NCBI GenBank assembly: GCA_947498705.1
Contig: CANMLW010000017.1
Coordinates: 21,088-85,087 of the forward strand
Direction of reading: 5' to 3'
Length of the DNA stretch: 64,000 bases
From: an uncultured Aquimarina sp.
Lineage (GTDB): Bacteria; Bacteroidota; Bacteroidia; Flavobacteriales; Flavobacteriaceae
In this document: positions 33,734-44,499 of the stretch, in pieces
Numbering within the stretch: the first letter of the stretch is position 1
How the letters are laid out: each line of letters starts with the position of its first letter
Notes under the pieces: generated by a model
What the model was told of the DNA's origin: nothing
What the model saw: only the letters and a program-made list of their open reading frames with translations
The model's database searches: none
Position numbers and translations under genes: made by a program

Positions 33734-35539
33734 TTAATTTTGTTTGGTTTTCGAAATCCAAGAATCAATTTTATTCTCTAATAAGGCAAGTGGTACACAC
33801 CCAGTTTCTAACACCTGGTTATGAAACTTTCTAATATCAAATTTTTCTCCAAGTTCTTTTTGAGCTCGATCACGAAGTGCTCTTATTTTTAATTGCCCTA
33901 TTTTATAAGATAATGCTTGCCCTGGATTGGCCATGTATCGTTCAATTTCTGAGGTAATACTAGCTTCTGATTCTGCTTCATTATCTAATGAGTATTGAAT
34001 GGCTTGCTCACGGGTCCATCCTTTAGAATGCAATCCCGTATCGACTACCAATCGTATAGCTCTATGCATTTCTGCTCCTAACATTCCAAAGTATTGATAG
34101 GGGTCAGTATAAAGGCCAAGTTCTTTGCCCAATGATTCACTATACAAAGCCCATCCTTCTCCATATCCACTATACCACAATGTTTTTCTAAACTTAGGCA
34201 ATTCTGTACTCTCTTGTGTTAATGATATTTGATAATGATGCCCTGGTATCGCCTCGTGTAAAAAAAGAGACTCATCACTATACATATTATACTTAGTTAC
34301 ATTGGGTATTGGTGTATAAAAAATACCAGGTCTTGTTCCATCCAAAGATCCTGGATTGTACTCTGCACTCGCAGATTTTTCCCTAAAAGCTTCGGTACGC
34401 TTTACTTCAAAAGCAGTTTTTGGTTTTACATCAAAAAGTCTTTCTATCTGAGGTTTCATACGCTCATGAATAGCGTTAAAGTTATCTATTACCTGTTGGG
34501 GCTCTGTGAATGGCATTAGTTCTTTTTTATTTCTCACATAATCAAAAAACGACTTAAGGTCTCCTTTATAACCTACTTGCTCTTTTATTTTTTCCATTTC
34601 AGCAGAAATTCTGGCTACTTCGGCAAGCCCCAATTCATGTATTTCATCTGCTGTCATTGTAGTGGTTGTATACAATTTGATTTGATATTGATACCACTCT
34701 TTTCCGTTAGGCACTTCTGCGATACCAGAACTAGTTCTCCCTGCTTCCATATAGGTAGTACTCATAAACTCATGAAGATCTTTGTAAGCAGGAATAATTC
34801 TACTTACAATCATTTCTTTGTAGGCCTCTTTTAATCGAGCCTTATCTTCTTCAGAAAGACCTTCAGGAAAATTCTTTACCGGGGTATAAAAAAGATGTTG
34901 ATCAAGATCAGTAACTGTTAATGCTTCTAATTGTGGAAGTACTTTTTTTATTAATGATTTTGGTAATACATATCCTGCTTTTATCCCTTCCTGCATTTTT
35001 GTCTTGGCAGAATTCATCCATTCTACATATCCATTAAGGCGCTGTAGCCAATTAACATAATCTACTTGCGTCTTAAAAGGCTGTGCGCTACTACCACCTG
35101 CTAATTGGCCTACCATTAGATTTATGGACCACATTTGATCAATAGGAAAATATTCCTTTTTAAACATAAACCCTTCAAGATTCATATCGCATTCCCATTT
35201 TAAAATAGCCTTGGTCATCTTTTGACTATCAGAAAGTGTTGCATCATCAAACTCGTTTAATTGTTCTGTATAACGTTCGTAATATGCTTTTAGTTTTGCT
35301 ACACTTTCATCTGCCAATGGATTAGGAAAATAGTCATTAAATCTGTTATCCCCAGCCATGGTAGCTTGTATAGGGTTAAGCTCTAATCCTTCTTCATAGT
35401 ACTTATCAAGCATTTCATTAAATCTGGCACTTACATTTATTTCTTGTTGTGTTTCTTTAGAACTATTGGTGGTCGTTTCATTTTTACATGTAATAAAAAC
35501 AATAGCTAAACCTGCCAGTATAAGCGTTTTCTTAATCAT
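33734..35539 (-). CDS. DUF885 family peptidase-like lipoprotein
   Basis: 601 residues with a lipoprotein signal (LILAGLAIVFITCKNETT). DUF885 proteins are related to M32/M3-type zinc peptidases; the site reads LFLHEAIPGHHYQISL (HExxxGHH form), followed by GYGEGWALYSESLGKELG with the downstream Glu. PGSLDGTRPGIFYTPIPN is also a family hallmark. Length and motifs are complete. It probably acts on peptides in the periplasm; substrate unknown. Confidence 0.88.
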   Translation of the reverse strand: MIKKTLILAGLAIVFITCKNETTTNSSKETQQEINVSARFNEMLDKYYEEGLELNPIQATMAGDNRFNDYFPNPLADESVAKLKAYYERYTEQLNEFDDATLSDSQKMTKAILKWECDMNLEGFMFKKEYFPIDQMWSINLMVGQLAGGSSAQPFKTQVDYVNWLQRLNGYVEWMNSAKTKMQEGIKAGYVLPKSLIKKVLPQLEALTVTDLDQHLFYTPVKNFPEGLSEEDKARLKEAYKEMIVSRIIPAYKDLHEFMSTTYMEAGRTSSGIAEVPNGKEWYQYQIKLYTTTTMTADEIHELGLAEVARISAEMEKIKEQVGYKGDLKSFFDYVRNKKELMPFTEPQQVIDNFNAIHERMKPQIERLFDVKPKTAFEVKRTEAFREKSASAEYNPGSLDGTRPGIFYTPIPNVTKYNMYSDESLFLHEAIPGHHYQISLTQESTELPKFRKTLWYSGYGEGWALYSESLGKELGLYTDPYQYFGMLGAEMHRAIRLVVDTGLHSKGWTREQAIQYSLDNEAESEASITSEIERYMANPGQALSYKIGQLKIRALRDRAQKELGEKFDIRKFHNQVLETGCVPLALLENKIDSWISKTKQN

Positions 35540-35732
35540 GATCGATGTGTTTTCTGTTTTGTGTAGGAAAGATAGGAAATTTTGTAATAACTCCTGAAGG
35601 GTAGATCTTATCCCAATTATAAGTTAAACGAACTTAATAGTCTTGTTCATTTCATTTTTTTAAACCCGTTTTATACCAAAGAGATATACTCAAAAAGGTT
35701 ATTTTTTGAGTATATTATAAATTTGTAATAAA

Positions 35733-36545
35733 CTAATACTCTTGTCTATATTTCTGCCTCTCGACAAGTGGTATTGCCGGTTTTCCTTTTTGAGTAAGAA
35801 ATTTTGTTTTTAAAGTAACTCTTTTTTTAAGTCTCTGAAAAAATACTATAAAATGTAAGTGCGGTCCTGTTGCCCACCCCACATTGCCACTGTATCCTAT
35901 AAATTGTCCTATCTTTATTCGATCTCCAACCTTCACTTCTGCTCCATTTTGTTTAATGTGTGTGTATTCTGCAAAAGTTCCGTCTGTATGGTAGATTAAT
36001 ATATAATTATTATGTTTTGAACACTCTGGCTCTGTACAACTTTTATTATATCCTTCTTCAATATCTACGACCACTCCACCACGCGCAGCATATACCTTGG
36101 TACCAATTGGCATTTTAAAATCTAGTGCATTTTCACCTTTATGCGATGTGGCTCCATCATACCCCTGTGACAACCAATACTCTGCTCCTTTTCCATACGG
36201 CAAATAATAGTTGAAATTTCTATCATATTTTTTTAGATGATGATTTCCATGATTATAAATAGATTCGAATCCCAGCCTGACTCTTTTTTTTCTATCAATA
36301 ACTTTTAACTCTGTGATTATATGCCTTTTGGTGTTTGCAGGAACTACAAAAATAATTGCATCTTCATTAGTAGATTTCAGGTTTTCTAATCTAAAATCTA
36401 TTTTTGCAGAAACAGGACTATATTCGTCGTTATCAGCAAGAATTACAAAACCATCTTTGGTATCTTCATAATACAATTTAAAGTTATCCTGCGCATGTCC
36501 AATAATAGAAAACAAGATTAAAAAAAAGAAGGTATAATTTTTCAT
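35733..36545 (-). CDS. M23-family metallopeptidase (LytM-like), secreted
   Basis: 270 residues, signal peptide MKNYTFFFLILFSIIGHAQ. The C-terminal ~150 residues are an M23 domain with ligands in HKGENALDFKMPIGTKVYAA (His and Asp), YTHIKQNGAEVKVGDRIKIG and TGPHLHFIVF (HxH). All zinc ligands are present, so it may be an active peptidoglycan endopeptidase. The N-terminal part is a beta-rich domain of unknown role. Confidence 0.9.
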   Translation of the reverse strand: MKNYTFFFLILFSIIGHAQDNFKLYYEDTKDGFVILADNDEYSPVSAKIDFRLENLKSTNEDAIIFVVPANTKRHIITELKVIDRKKRVRLGFESIYNHGNHHLKKYDRNFNYYLPYGKGAEYWLSQGYDGATSHKGENALDFKMPIGTKVYAARGGVVVDIEEGYNKSCTEPECSKHNNYILIYHTDGTFAEYTHIKQNGAEVKVGDRIKIGQFIGYSGNVGWATGPHLHFIVFFQRLKKRVTLKTKFLTQKGKPAIPLVERQKYRQEY

Positions 36546-36689
36546 CTGTTTATTTTTACTACAATTTAATCATAAAAAATTACTTTTAGATGTAATCCTT
36601 TCAATGATTAAAACAAGATAACAAAAATTATACCGTGTATCTTAACACTTTATATTACAACGCTCTAAAAACACAATTCTACCAATAAA

Positions 36690-38495
36690 TCAGTAGTTAA
36701 ACTTATAGGTAACACCTCCTAAAAACTGTATTCCCTGTACCGGAAAATTGGCCCAGCGCTGATAATTTTCTCCCATCAAATTGTTTCCTTTTACGAAGAA
36801 GGATAATTTATCGCTAAGGCGATATCCTAGATTAACATTTGCATCAAAGAAAGCATCCAACGTTATCGTAGGCTCTGGTTGATCAATTACCGCAACCGCT
36901 AGGTTGTCGATATCCTTTCGCTCTCCCTGATAAAACAATTGTGCCCCAGCAAACCAATTTGTATTAATCTGATAATCGATTGTTGCAGATGCTTTTAACT
37001 CTGGCAAATTCCAGGCTATAGCCTCTTTCTCTAATGTATATTGAAAATATTCTGCAGACATCCCTAACGTAAATTTCTTATTTACTTCAAATTTCAATTC
37101 TCCATACCCAGAAATGGTCTTTATATCATCATAACGATACGAAAATGAATTACCATAATCATATCCTTCTGGCTCTAACAAAGATGTATTTCTTCTATTA
37201 CTAACAAATAGTGGCTTGCTATTTTCTGAAACGTAACTTCCTTTTATATTATAGCTCACCAAGTCACTAATTTTTCCTTTTAATCCAACGTAAGCGTCAT
37301 ATAACTTATTGGTAGGAGCAATCAAGAGTGTAGGAGACACAAAGGGGTTTTGCAATACAGCGTCTCTATAAGAATTTTGAAATAACCCTCCTTCTAAACC
37401 ACCATATGCAGTTACAGATTCTTCTAACAGCCTATAAGAAGCGGTAACTTTGGGGTAAATAAAAAGGTCATTATCATCATTCCCTTCGTCTATTGAATAA
37501 TAGATCGCTGCCCCCAAATTTATAGTAAGATTATCTCTTAGGATAACCAAACTTGGGTTGGCTCCAAAATTTAAATACGTATATCGATTTTCAGTTTCAA
37601 AGGCCAAATCACTCGATCGATCAAATGTTCCTTTCAAATAGTCTACTATAAAGTTTGTTGTAATCAAATTATCTCCCGCTTCAAACTCAAAAGTAGGTTG
37701 CGCTACTAAACGATTCTCTTTGGATTTCATGGCATCTGTAAAATAACGATATTGTACCGCTGCTTTCTTAAAATACAAATTATCGAATTGGAGTTTTCCT
37801 CCTAATTTTACTCCTATGTAGCTTTGCTCTGGATCGATTAAATTAATCTCTTCGGGAGTTAATGCTAGTTCTTCGGGTAGACCATACCAATTATATAGCT
37901 GGTGCTCCACACCTAACTCTATACCATGCGTATAATCTCTTGTTCTTGTTGTATAATTAAGATCTAAAGATGTATTATAAAACTTATCATCCAACTTTAC
38001 TTCTTCAATCCCACCTTGCGATGAATTATGATGTAAATACAACCCAACATTATCAGACCTATTTAGCTGAAAATTACTATAAAACTCGGCTAAAACCGAA
38101 GTAAAGTTACCAAATCCCAATGTAGCATAATTGTCATAGATTTTTATTGGTTTTGGGCGATCAATATTTGCCGCTTTTCCTTTTACAGGTGTATAAGTAG
38201 AAGCCACAGGTACAGAAAAAATACTATATCGTATTTGTTTTTTTTGCTGCACGATCGAATCATTGATCTCTGGAGTAGATTTTATTTTAAAGGCATCACT
38301 TATGGTTGGTGTATATGCCTTAACAATCACAACACGCTCTGTGTCCAAAGTTTCCTCCTCTTTTTCCTGAGAAAATCCAATGACACTTACCAATAATACT
38401 CCTAAAAAAAGTACTTTTTCTGGTACTATCAGCGGTCTTGATTCTTGAAATAATTCTACTATAAAAAGTTTCGTTTTCTTAAAATATAAAAACAT
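36690..38495 (-). CDS. Outer-membrane beta-barrel protein, TonB-receptor-like
   Basis: 601 residues. A signal segment (VLFLGVLLVSVIGFSQEKEE) sits after about 26 extra residues, so a later start is possible. The mature part opens with ERVVIVKAYTPTISDAFKIK and continues with many alternating beta strands ending in aromatic residues. The last strand FLGGVTYKFNY ends in Tyr, as outer-membrane barrels do. There is no clear plug domain, so it is not a classic TonB receptor. It starts 29 bp after the stop of the TPR protein gene and is probably co-transcribed with it. Confidence 0.8.
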   Translation of the reverse strand: MFLYFKKTKLFIVELFQESRPLIVPEKVLFLGVLLVSVIGFSQEKEEETLDTERVVIVKAYTPTISDAFKIKSTPEINDSIVQQKKQIRYSIFSVPVASTYTPVKGKAANIDRPKPIKIYDNYATLGFGNFTSVLAEFYSNFQLNRSDNVGLYLHHNSSQGGIEEVKLDDKFYNTSLDLNYTTRTRDYTHGIELGVEHQLYNWYGLPEELALTPEEINLIDPEQSYIGVKLGGKLQFDNLYFKKAAVQYRYFTDAMKSKENRLVAQPTFEFEAGDNLITTNFIVDYLKGTFDRSSDLAFETENRYTYLNFGANPSLVILRDNLTINLGAAIYYSIDEGNDDNDLFIYPKVTASYRLLEESVTAYGGLEGGLFQNSYRDAVLQNPFVSPTLLIAPTNKLYDAYVGLKGKISDLVSYNIKGSYVSENSKPLFVSNRRNTSLLEPEGYDYGNSFSYRYDDIKTISGYGELKFEVNKKFTLGMSAEYFQYTLEKEAIAWNLPELKASATIDYQINTNWFAGAQLFYQGERKDIDNLAVAVIDQPEPTITLDAFFDANVNLGYRLSDKLSFFVKGNNLMGENYQRWANFPVQGIQFLGGVTYKFNY

Positions 38496-38524
38496 ATACT
38501 TAGTGTGTTTTTTAATCTGGATAA

Positions 38525-41500
38525 TTATTGGTCTGTTTGGATGGAAGAGTTAGTTTTTGCTTCTTTGTCTTTTATCTCCTTTAGTTCTATTTCGGCTTCA
38601 TCTGTTACTTCTGGATAATCGGTAAAGTTTTTAATAACACTTTCTAAAATATACGTAGCTTGGTACGCATCTTTAAGTGCATAAAAGTTCTTGGCCATAA
38701 GCACCAATCCTTTGGCACCATATAAACGATAACCAGAAAAATCTTTTGCTAGTTTTTGAACTACTTCATTAGATTTTTTGTGTTGTCCCTCCTGGTTTTT
38801 AAAATATGCTTCATAATATAGTGCTTCTGCAGCCAGTTCTCCTGTAGCTATTTTTTGAACTTCGGCATAAGCTTTCTTTGCTCGTTCTGTATCTCTGGTT
38901 TGCATTGCAGCTCTTGCTGTAAAAATCTTGGCATCGCTTTTTACCTCATTTTGGATCTTAGGATTTGCCAATACTTTATCTGCATATTCGATTGTCTTTT
39001 GATAATTTAATAATTGGTAATACGACTTCATCAAATTAGATTGCGCAAAGATGATGTTCTGCGGAAAATCTGCATCACTTTCTAAACGTTCTAATATCGG
39101 AATTGCCTTTTTATACTTTCTCTTTTCAAGATATAATTGCGATAATCGGGCTAAAGCTTGCTCTGTATATTCGGTTCGATCATTTTGCAATACTTCTTCA
39201 TAATGCGGGATGGCTGCTTCTTTATCACCTTTCTTAAAGTACAATTGCGCTAAATGAAAATGGCTTTTTAAAGCATGTAGTCCTTTAGGAAATTCATCAA
39301 GATATTTATTAAAACCACTAATAGCTGCACTATCATTATTTTCTATAAATTGCTTTTCTGCCGCTTCATAAGAAGTGTTATCCAAATCGGCATCACTCAC
39401 ATCTACAAAATCAAGACCTTTTACCCAAGTTGCATACTCATCGGTTCTTCCTAAATCAACGTATATCAATCTCGCTGTATTTACAGCTTGTATGGCTTCT
39501 TCAGACCCTGGATATTCTGCAACAACTCGTTTAAACTTTGTTAATGCTCTATCGCCTTTGTTTCCATTATAATATACTAATCCTTGTTTTAAGATCGCCT
39601 TGGGAACATATGAACTTCTTGGAATATCCTTTATCAATCGATCATAAGCTTCTATACCTCGTTGGATTTTATTTTCTGATATATATACATCACCCAATGC
39701 AAACATAGCATCATCTCTATAGGTAGATTTTTGGTAGGTTTTAAGAAACATTTCTAAATCACTTATCTTTTTACCAGGTTTATTTACAAAGCCATAACTA
39801 ATCGCTTTTTGGTAATGAGCATAATCTGCATCAGAGCCATTACTTTTAATTGCTAGGTTATACGCTTCCATTGCCGGCCAATATTTTCTTGAAATAAAAT
39901 GGCTATCTGCCAATCTCAAATAAGTATCTGCCCGTCTGGCTTCATCTACATCTTCATTTTTAGAAAATGCATCAAAATGATCTGCTGCCTGTGGATATTG
40001 TTTCAATTTAAAATAGGTATACCCCAAGTTATAATCTATAGAACGGTATTCTTTTGTGGTAGATGCACCTGTGCTTCCCTGAAACTGTTTAAAACCTATC
40101 AGCGCTTCATTAAAATTGGTTAGCAAATAATCACTCTCTGATTTCCAGTATATAGCTCTTGCTGTAAAACCAGCATCAACTTGCTCTTTTAAAGAAGTAT
40201 CAAAATAAGAAATAGCTTCGGTATAATTACCTTCATTATATAATTCTACTCCTCTGTAAAAGGCTACTTTTTGATACACCTCTTTATCGGCATAATTTCT
40301 ACTCCCCTCGAGAAGATCCATTGCTTCTTTATAATTTTTTGAAGTTATATATGAACTGATTAATAACTCCTTAATTTCTTCTTCTGACTCGGTATTGGGA
40401 TACTCTTCTAAGTAAGATAGTAGTACTTTGGGAGCACTTTCGTAAGAGTTACCTATTTCATAACTTAACTTAGCATAATTATAGGTGGCATCTTCTTTTA
40501 TTTTTGCTTCAAAATCCATTTCCGAAGCATTTTTAAACGCATTTAGCGCTTGTTGTTTCTGATCTGTTTTTAGATACGATTCTGCCAAATGATAATATGC
40601 ATTTTGCGAAGTAGCATTATCCCCATCAACAATTTTATTAAATTCTGAAATTGCATTTGGATAATCTCCTTGCTTATAATAAGCATACCCTAAAAGATAA
40701 TAATCGGTATTATTCCATTTCCCTTTTCGCCCTTTATATTCCTTAAGATATGGAATTGCTTTATCATACTTACCAAGGTTAAAATAACTCTCGCCTATAA
40801 TCTTATTTAATTCTGATTTTTCTGAAGATTTTGCTCCCGGAAGTTGTTTTAATCCTTCATTAATAGCACCTTGAAAATTACCCGATTTAAAATTCATGTC
40901 ACTCTGAAAATAGGACAAGTTTTTATTGTATTGATCCAAGTCCTTGACCTCATCAAATAATTTATCTGCTTCTTTATAATTATCTCCTTCATAGGCGATA
41001 AAACCTAAATAATATTTTGCTTTTGCACTATATTCTGGGCTATCTTCTACTCTATTCAAAAATTTCTTAGCTTCATTAAATCGTTGAATTTTAAAATAGG
41101 CATATCCATTATTAAAATTGTACTTTTCTCTTTCTTTTCTACCTAATCGGCTTTCATCAACTTTATCATACCATTTTCTGGCATATGCATATTTACCATT
41201 ATCAAAATAATAGGTAGCTGCATCTAGGTAGGCTGCATTTCGTTTAACACTGGTTGGATATTGTACAACAAAGTCTTCTAAAAGTTGATCTGCATCTTTT
41301 TGATTTAACCAGACCGCACAATTCGCAATGTAATAAGTACAATCAGCATCGATACTTTCATCTTCTGACCGATCTTTTACCTGATCAAACAAATTTTGCG
41401 CTGCAAGAAATTGTCGGTTATTATACAATTCTAACGCTTGATTGTACAACACTAAATCATTGGTATAAATTGCTGACTGCTGTGCATTTAGAGTTGCACA

Positions 41501-41539
41501 CAATCCTACAGCAAAAAGCATCGAGGTGATGTATTTCAT
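38525..41539 (-). CDS. Large periplasmic tetratricopeptide-repeat protein
   Basis: 1004 residues with a signal peptide (KYITSMLFAVGLCATLNAQ) followed by about twenty TPR units from start to end, for example ALELYNNRQFLAAQNLFDQV, YFKIQRFNEAKKFLNRVEDS and AIPHYEEVLQNDRTEYTEQA. Such arrays are protein-binding scaffolds. It lies directly upstream of the barrel gene in one transcription unit, a pairing seen repeatedly in flavobacteria, which suggests that the two form an envelope complex. No enzymatic motif is present. Confidence 0.85.
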   Translation of the reverse strand: MKYITSMLFAVGLCATLNAQQSAIYTNDLVLYNQALELYNNRQFLAAQNLFDQVKDRSEDESIDADCTYYIANCAVWLNQKDADQLLEDFVVQYPTSVKRNAAYLDAATYYFDNGKYAYARKWYDKVDESRLGRKEREKYNFNNGYAYFKIQRFNEAKKFLNRVEDSPEYSAKAKYYLGFIAYEGDNYKEADKLFDEVKDLDQYNKNLSYFQSDMNFKSGNFQGAINEGLKQLPGAKSSEKSELNKIIGESYFNLGKYDKAIPYLKEYKGRKGKWNNTDYYLLGYAYYKQGDYPNAISEFNKIVDGDNATSQNAYYHLAESYLKTDQKQQALNAFKNASEMDFEAKIKEDATYNYAKLSYEIGNSYESAPKVLLSYLEEYPNTESEEEIKELLISSYITSKNYKEAMDLLEGSRNYADKEVYQKVAFYRGVELYNEGNYTEAISYFDTSLKEQVDAGFTARAIYWKSESDYLLTNFNEALIGFKQFQGSTGASTTKEYRSIDYNLGYTYFKLKQYPQAADHFDAFSKNEDVDEARRADTYLRLADSHFISRKYWPAMEAYNLAIKSNGSDADYAHYQKAISYGFVNKPGKKISDLEMFLKTYQKSTYRDDAMFALGDVYISENKIQRGIEAYDRLIKDIPRSSYVPKAILKQGLVYYNGNKGDRALTKFKRVVAEYPGSEEAIQAVNTARLIYVDLGRTDEYATWVKGLDFVDVSDADLDNTSYEAAEKQFIENNDSAAISGFNKYLDEFPKGLHALKSHFHLAQLYFKKGDKEAAIPHYEEVLQNDRTEYTEQALARLSQLYLEKRKYKKAIPILERLESDADFPQNIIFAQSNLMKSYYQLLNYQKTIEYADKVLANPKIQNEVKSDAKIFTARAAMQTRDTERAKKAYAEVQKIATGELAAEALYYEAYFKNQEGQHKKSNEVVQKLAKDFSGYRLYGAKGLVLMAKNFYALKDAYQATYILESVIKNFTDYPEVTDEAEIELKEIKDKEAKTNSSIQTDQ

Positions 41540-41961
41540 AAAATTAACATATAAGTTATAAAACTATAATTACCAAATAACAAAGTAACATTGATATGAT
41601 AAAACTATCAAATAACGCTTTGTATACATCCAGTATTCAAGTTCTATTTGTCTTGATTCCTAAAAAAAAAGTAAATATCGTTTCCCGTGAATAATTTTTA
41701 TGTTAAAGATACCCTAATCTTCTTTTTAATAACGAAAGATTTTCAAGATAATTACATTCTAAATTTAGATTTAATAATTTGGCCACCTATTCCTTTTCTT
41801 TTTTTATGATTTTTTTCCCTCACCCAGCATCTCATTCTTTCTATATTTGCTTAAAATAAGATTATTCTTGTAATAAATAAAATATCTCATATGAACTTTA
41901 GTTCATTATACTACCAAAACATTCATCACTATCAAAAAACAGATCTAAAGAACATCAAACT
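41540..41961. other. Non-coding gap between divergent genes, nothing definite
   Basis: 422 bp separating the TPR gene (minus) and the SGNH gene (plus). It must contain both promoters. I see AT-rich sequence only, with no clear operator, RNA or repeat. Confidence 0.3.
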
Positions 41962-43596
41962 ATGAAAAGAACGCTGATTGTTACGCTACTTTTTACTTTT
42001 TTATTTGCTACAACAACCTTTGGGCAATCAAATACTAGTGTGCATTTAACCACCAAGGATACTATCAAAATACTTTTTATAGGAAACAGCTATACATATT
42101 ACAACAGCCTCCCTCAACTAGTAAAAGAGATGGCAAAAGAAAAAGTACCTAATAAAAAAGTAATGATAAAAATGATATCCAAAGGTGGATCAACCTTACG
42201 ATATCATTGGGAAACAGGAAAAGCTCTTGAAGCGATCAAAAAAGAATCGTGGGATTATGTCGTTCTCCAGGAACAAAGCAACTTAGGAAGTGGTATTGTT
42301 ATTAATGAACAATGGTATTTTGATGAATCAAAAGCATTTTTTGAGCATGCCAGAAAGTTTCATACAGAGATTGAAAAAATTGGTGCTCGAACTGTTTTTT
42401 TTATGACCTGGGCTCGAAAAGGGACTCCTTCACAACAAAAATATTTAACGTTTGCGTACCATAAAATAGCTAAAGAATCAAACGGTTTATTGGCTCCAGT
42501 AGGATTTGTTTGGCACAAAAACAGACCTAAATGGAAATTTGACTTGTATGCTCCCGATGGTTCTCACCCTTCGAAATATGGGTCTTATCTCGCTGCCTTA
42601 ACTATATTCAGTACTATTTTTGATACAAATCCCGTAGGCATCTCGGCAAAAATAGACGGCTATCCTTTATCTAATGTGGGCCAAGAGTCCAGCACGATAG
42701 ATAATCTGGTTACCATTACACCTAAAGAAGCAAAAGCTATTCAATCTGGAGTAAAAAAAGCTCTTAAGCTTATCAAAAGAAATGATCGTCATATCAATAT
42801 TCGTAAACCAGATCCAGAATATAAAATTCCTGTTTTGTCCCCAAATCAAGACATTACTTCAGAAAATATTTTAGGTAAATGGTATGGAACAACCACTCGT
42901 AGTCTTAATGCTATTGGAGTAACTCTTGATTTTAAACAACGTAATGATTCATTAATAGGAGATATCATATCCTATTGGCCCGATGAAGCGGATACTATAA
43001 AAATTAAACCTGTACTTTTAAAACCAGGAAAAAAAATAACCGTTGATTATATCAGTAGTGATTGGGGTGTAAAAACTTCATTAAACCTTGTTCTTACCAA
43101 GGAAAGACTGTTGGGAATCTCAAAAGCAGAAGACAACAATGTTACTTTTTATGATACCTGGAAGTTATCTAGAGATAAAACTCAAAATACAATCGATTTA
43201 GAAGCACATGCCAAACTGCTTGATGATCTCAAGAAAAATATTACCAAATTAGGATATACAGAAGCGCATTTACATCATTACAAGCAATACTCTCTATTAA
43301 CCAAATCGACTTATCAACCTGCGGAAGGAAGTTTAAACGCGGATGGATATTTCTTTCTTCGCAACAAAAAAATAGATAAGGCATTAGAACTGTTTAAACT
43401 AGCCATTGCCTTATACCCAGAATCTGCAAATACCTATGATAGTTATGCCGAAGCCTTGGTCGCTGCAGAGCAAACAGAAAAAGCATTAGAAATGTACCAA
43501 AAAGCCTGTGATGTTGCAAAAAAAACTAAAGATCATAAATTGGCTCTTTTTGAGAAAAATAGAGACGCTTTAAAAAATCAAATTATGGCAAAGTAA
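41962..43596 (+). CDS. SGNH-hydrolase-like protein with C-terminal TPR
   Basis: 544 residues, signal peptide MKRTLIVTLLFTFLFATTTFG. The N-terminal half is an SGNH/DUF4886-like domain: ILFIGNSYTYYNSLPQLVKE (about 36-55, with Ser nucleophile in GNS), WDYVVLQEQSN, and the catalytic pair in APDGSHPSKYGSYLAA (Asp, His). The middle (about 300-420) is a lipocalin-like beta module (ENILGKWYGTTTRSLNAIGV, KLSRDKTQNTID). The C-terminus has two TPRs (DKALELFKLAIALYPESANT, TEKALEMYQKACDVAKKTKD). The overall role is unknown; hydrolysis of carbohydrate esters is plausible. Confidence 0.78.
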   Translation: MKRTLIVTLLFTFLFATTTFGQSNTSVHLTTKDTIKILFIGNSYTYYNSLPQLVKEMAKEKVPNKKVMIKMISKGGSTLRYHWETGKALEAIKKESWDYVVLQEQSNLGSGIVINEQWYFDESKAFFEHARKFHTEIEKIGARTVFFMTWARKGTPSQQKYLTFAYHKIAKESNGLLAPVGFVWHKNRPKWKFDLYAPDGSHPSKYGSYLAALTIFSTIFDTNPVGISAKIDGYPLSNVGQESSTIDNLVTITPKEAKAIQSGVKKALKLIKRNDRHINIRKPDPEYKIPVLSPNQDITSENILGKWYGTTTRSLNAIGVTLDFKQRNDSLIGDIISYWPDEADTIKIKPVLLKPGKKITVDYISSDWGVKTSLNLVLTKERLLGISKAEDNNVTFYDTWKLSRDKTQNTIDLEAHAKLLDDLKKNITKLGYTEAHLHHYKQYSLLTKSTYQPAEGSLNADGYFFLRNKKIDKALELFKLAIALYPESANTYDSYAEALVAAEQTEKALEMYQKACDVAKKTKDHKLALFEKNRDALKNQIMAK

Positions 43597-43706
43597 ACTT
43601 CTTCAAAATACACATACTAAGTGCTTTTAATTACAATAACAATTCTTATTTTTTTAAAAGAAAACTTTTACTTTTACCAAATACTATCAATCTAGAATCA
43701 TAATTT

Positions 43707-44390
43707 ATGTCTAATACAGTATTAAGCCTTAAGAATGCATCTATTTATCAAAGAGAAAATTTAATTTTATCTGATGTAAATGTCGAAGTAAACAAAGGTG
43801 ATTTTGTATACCTTATTGGTAAAACGGGTACTGGTAAGAGTAGTTTTATGAAAACCCTCTATGGAGATATCCCCTTGGTTAAAGGAGAGGGAAGCATTGT
43901 TGATTTCGATTTACCAACACTACAAGAAAGTCAAATTCCTTTTTTAAGAAGAAAGCTTGGTATTGTTTTTCAGGATTTTAAATTACTTAATGACAGAACG
44001 GTTTCGGGTAATTTGTTATTTGTGCTTAAAGCTACTGGCTGGAATGACGAAAAAGGGATGCATAGTAAAATAGATGATGTCTTGGACAAAGTGGGTATGA
44101 AAGCAAAAGGGGATAAATATCCTTATCAACTTTCTGGAGGAGAACAACAACGTGTGGCAATTGCCAGGGCTTTATTGAACGATCCAGAATTAATTCTTGC
44201 AGATGAACCTACCGGAAACCTGGACCCCCAAACCTCTGTAGAAGTTATGGAAGTCTTACAGGATATCAACAAAAATGGCAATACAATTCTTATGGCAACT
44301 CATGATTATGCACTATTGCTTAAATACCCTTCTAAAACCCTAAAATGTGACGGAAACAAAGTCTTTGAGGTAGTGCAAAGAAAAAATTAG
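43707..44390 (+). CDS. ftsE: Cell-division ATP-binding protein FtsE
   Basis: 227-residue ABC ATPase. Walker A is LIGKTGTGKSSFMKTLYGD (about 36-54), Q-loop GIVFQDFKLLNDRTV, signature YQLSGGEQQRVAIARALL, Walker B ELILADEPTGNLDPQ and H-loop ATHDY. With FtsX it gates periplasmic peptidoglycan hydrolases at division. FtsX is not adjacent here. The ORF order (SGNH gene, then ftsE 110 bp later) suggests separate promoters. Confidence 0.9.
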   Translation: MSNTVLSLKNASIYQRENLILSDVNVEVNKGDFVYLIGKTGTGKSSFMKTLYGDIPLVKGEGSIVDFDLPTLQESQIPFLRRKLGIVFQDFKLLNDRTVSGNLLFVLKATGWNDEKGMHSKIDDVLDKVGMKAKGDKYPYQLSGGEQQRVAIARALLNDPELILADEPTGNLDPQTSVEVMEVLQDINKNGNTILMATHDYALLLKYPSKTLKCDGNKVFEVVQRKN

Positions 44391-44499
44391 AATAGTACTT
44401 TTTTTAGTTTCTTAATTCAGAAATTGTCTCTTTAAACGATATGAAAGGCAATAACATCTTTCGTTATCACCTTTTACCATTTTTTTGTTAGTACGATTT

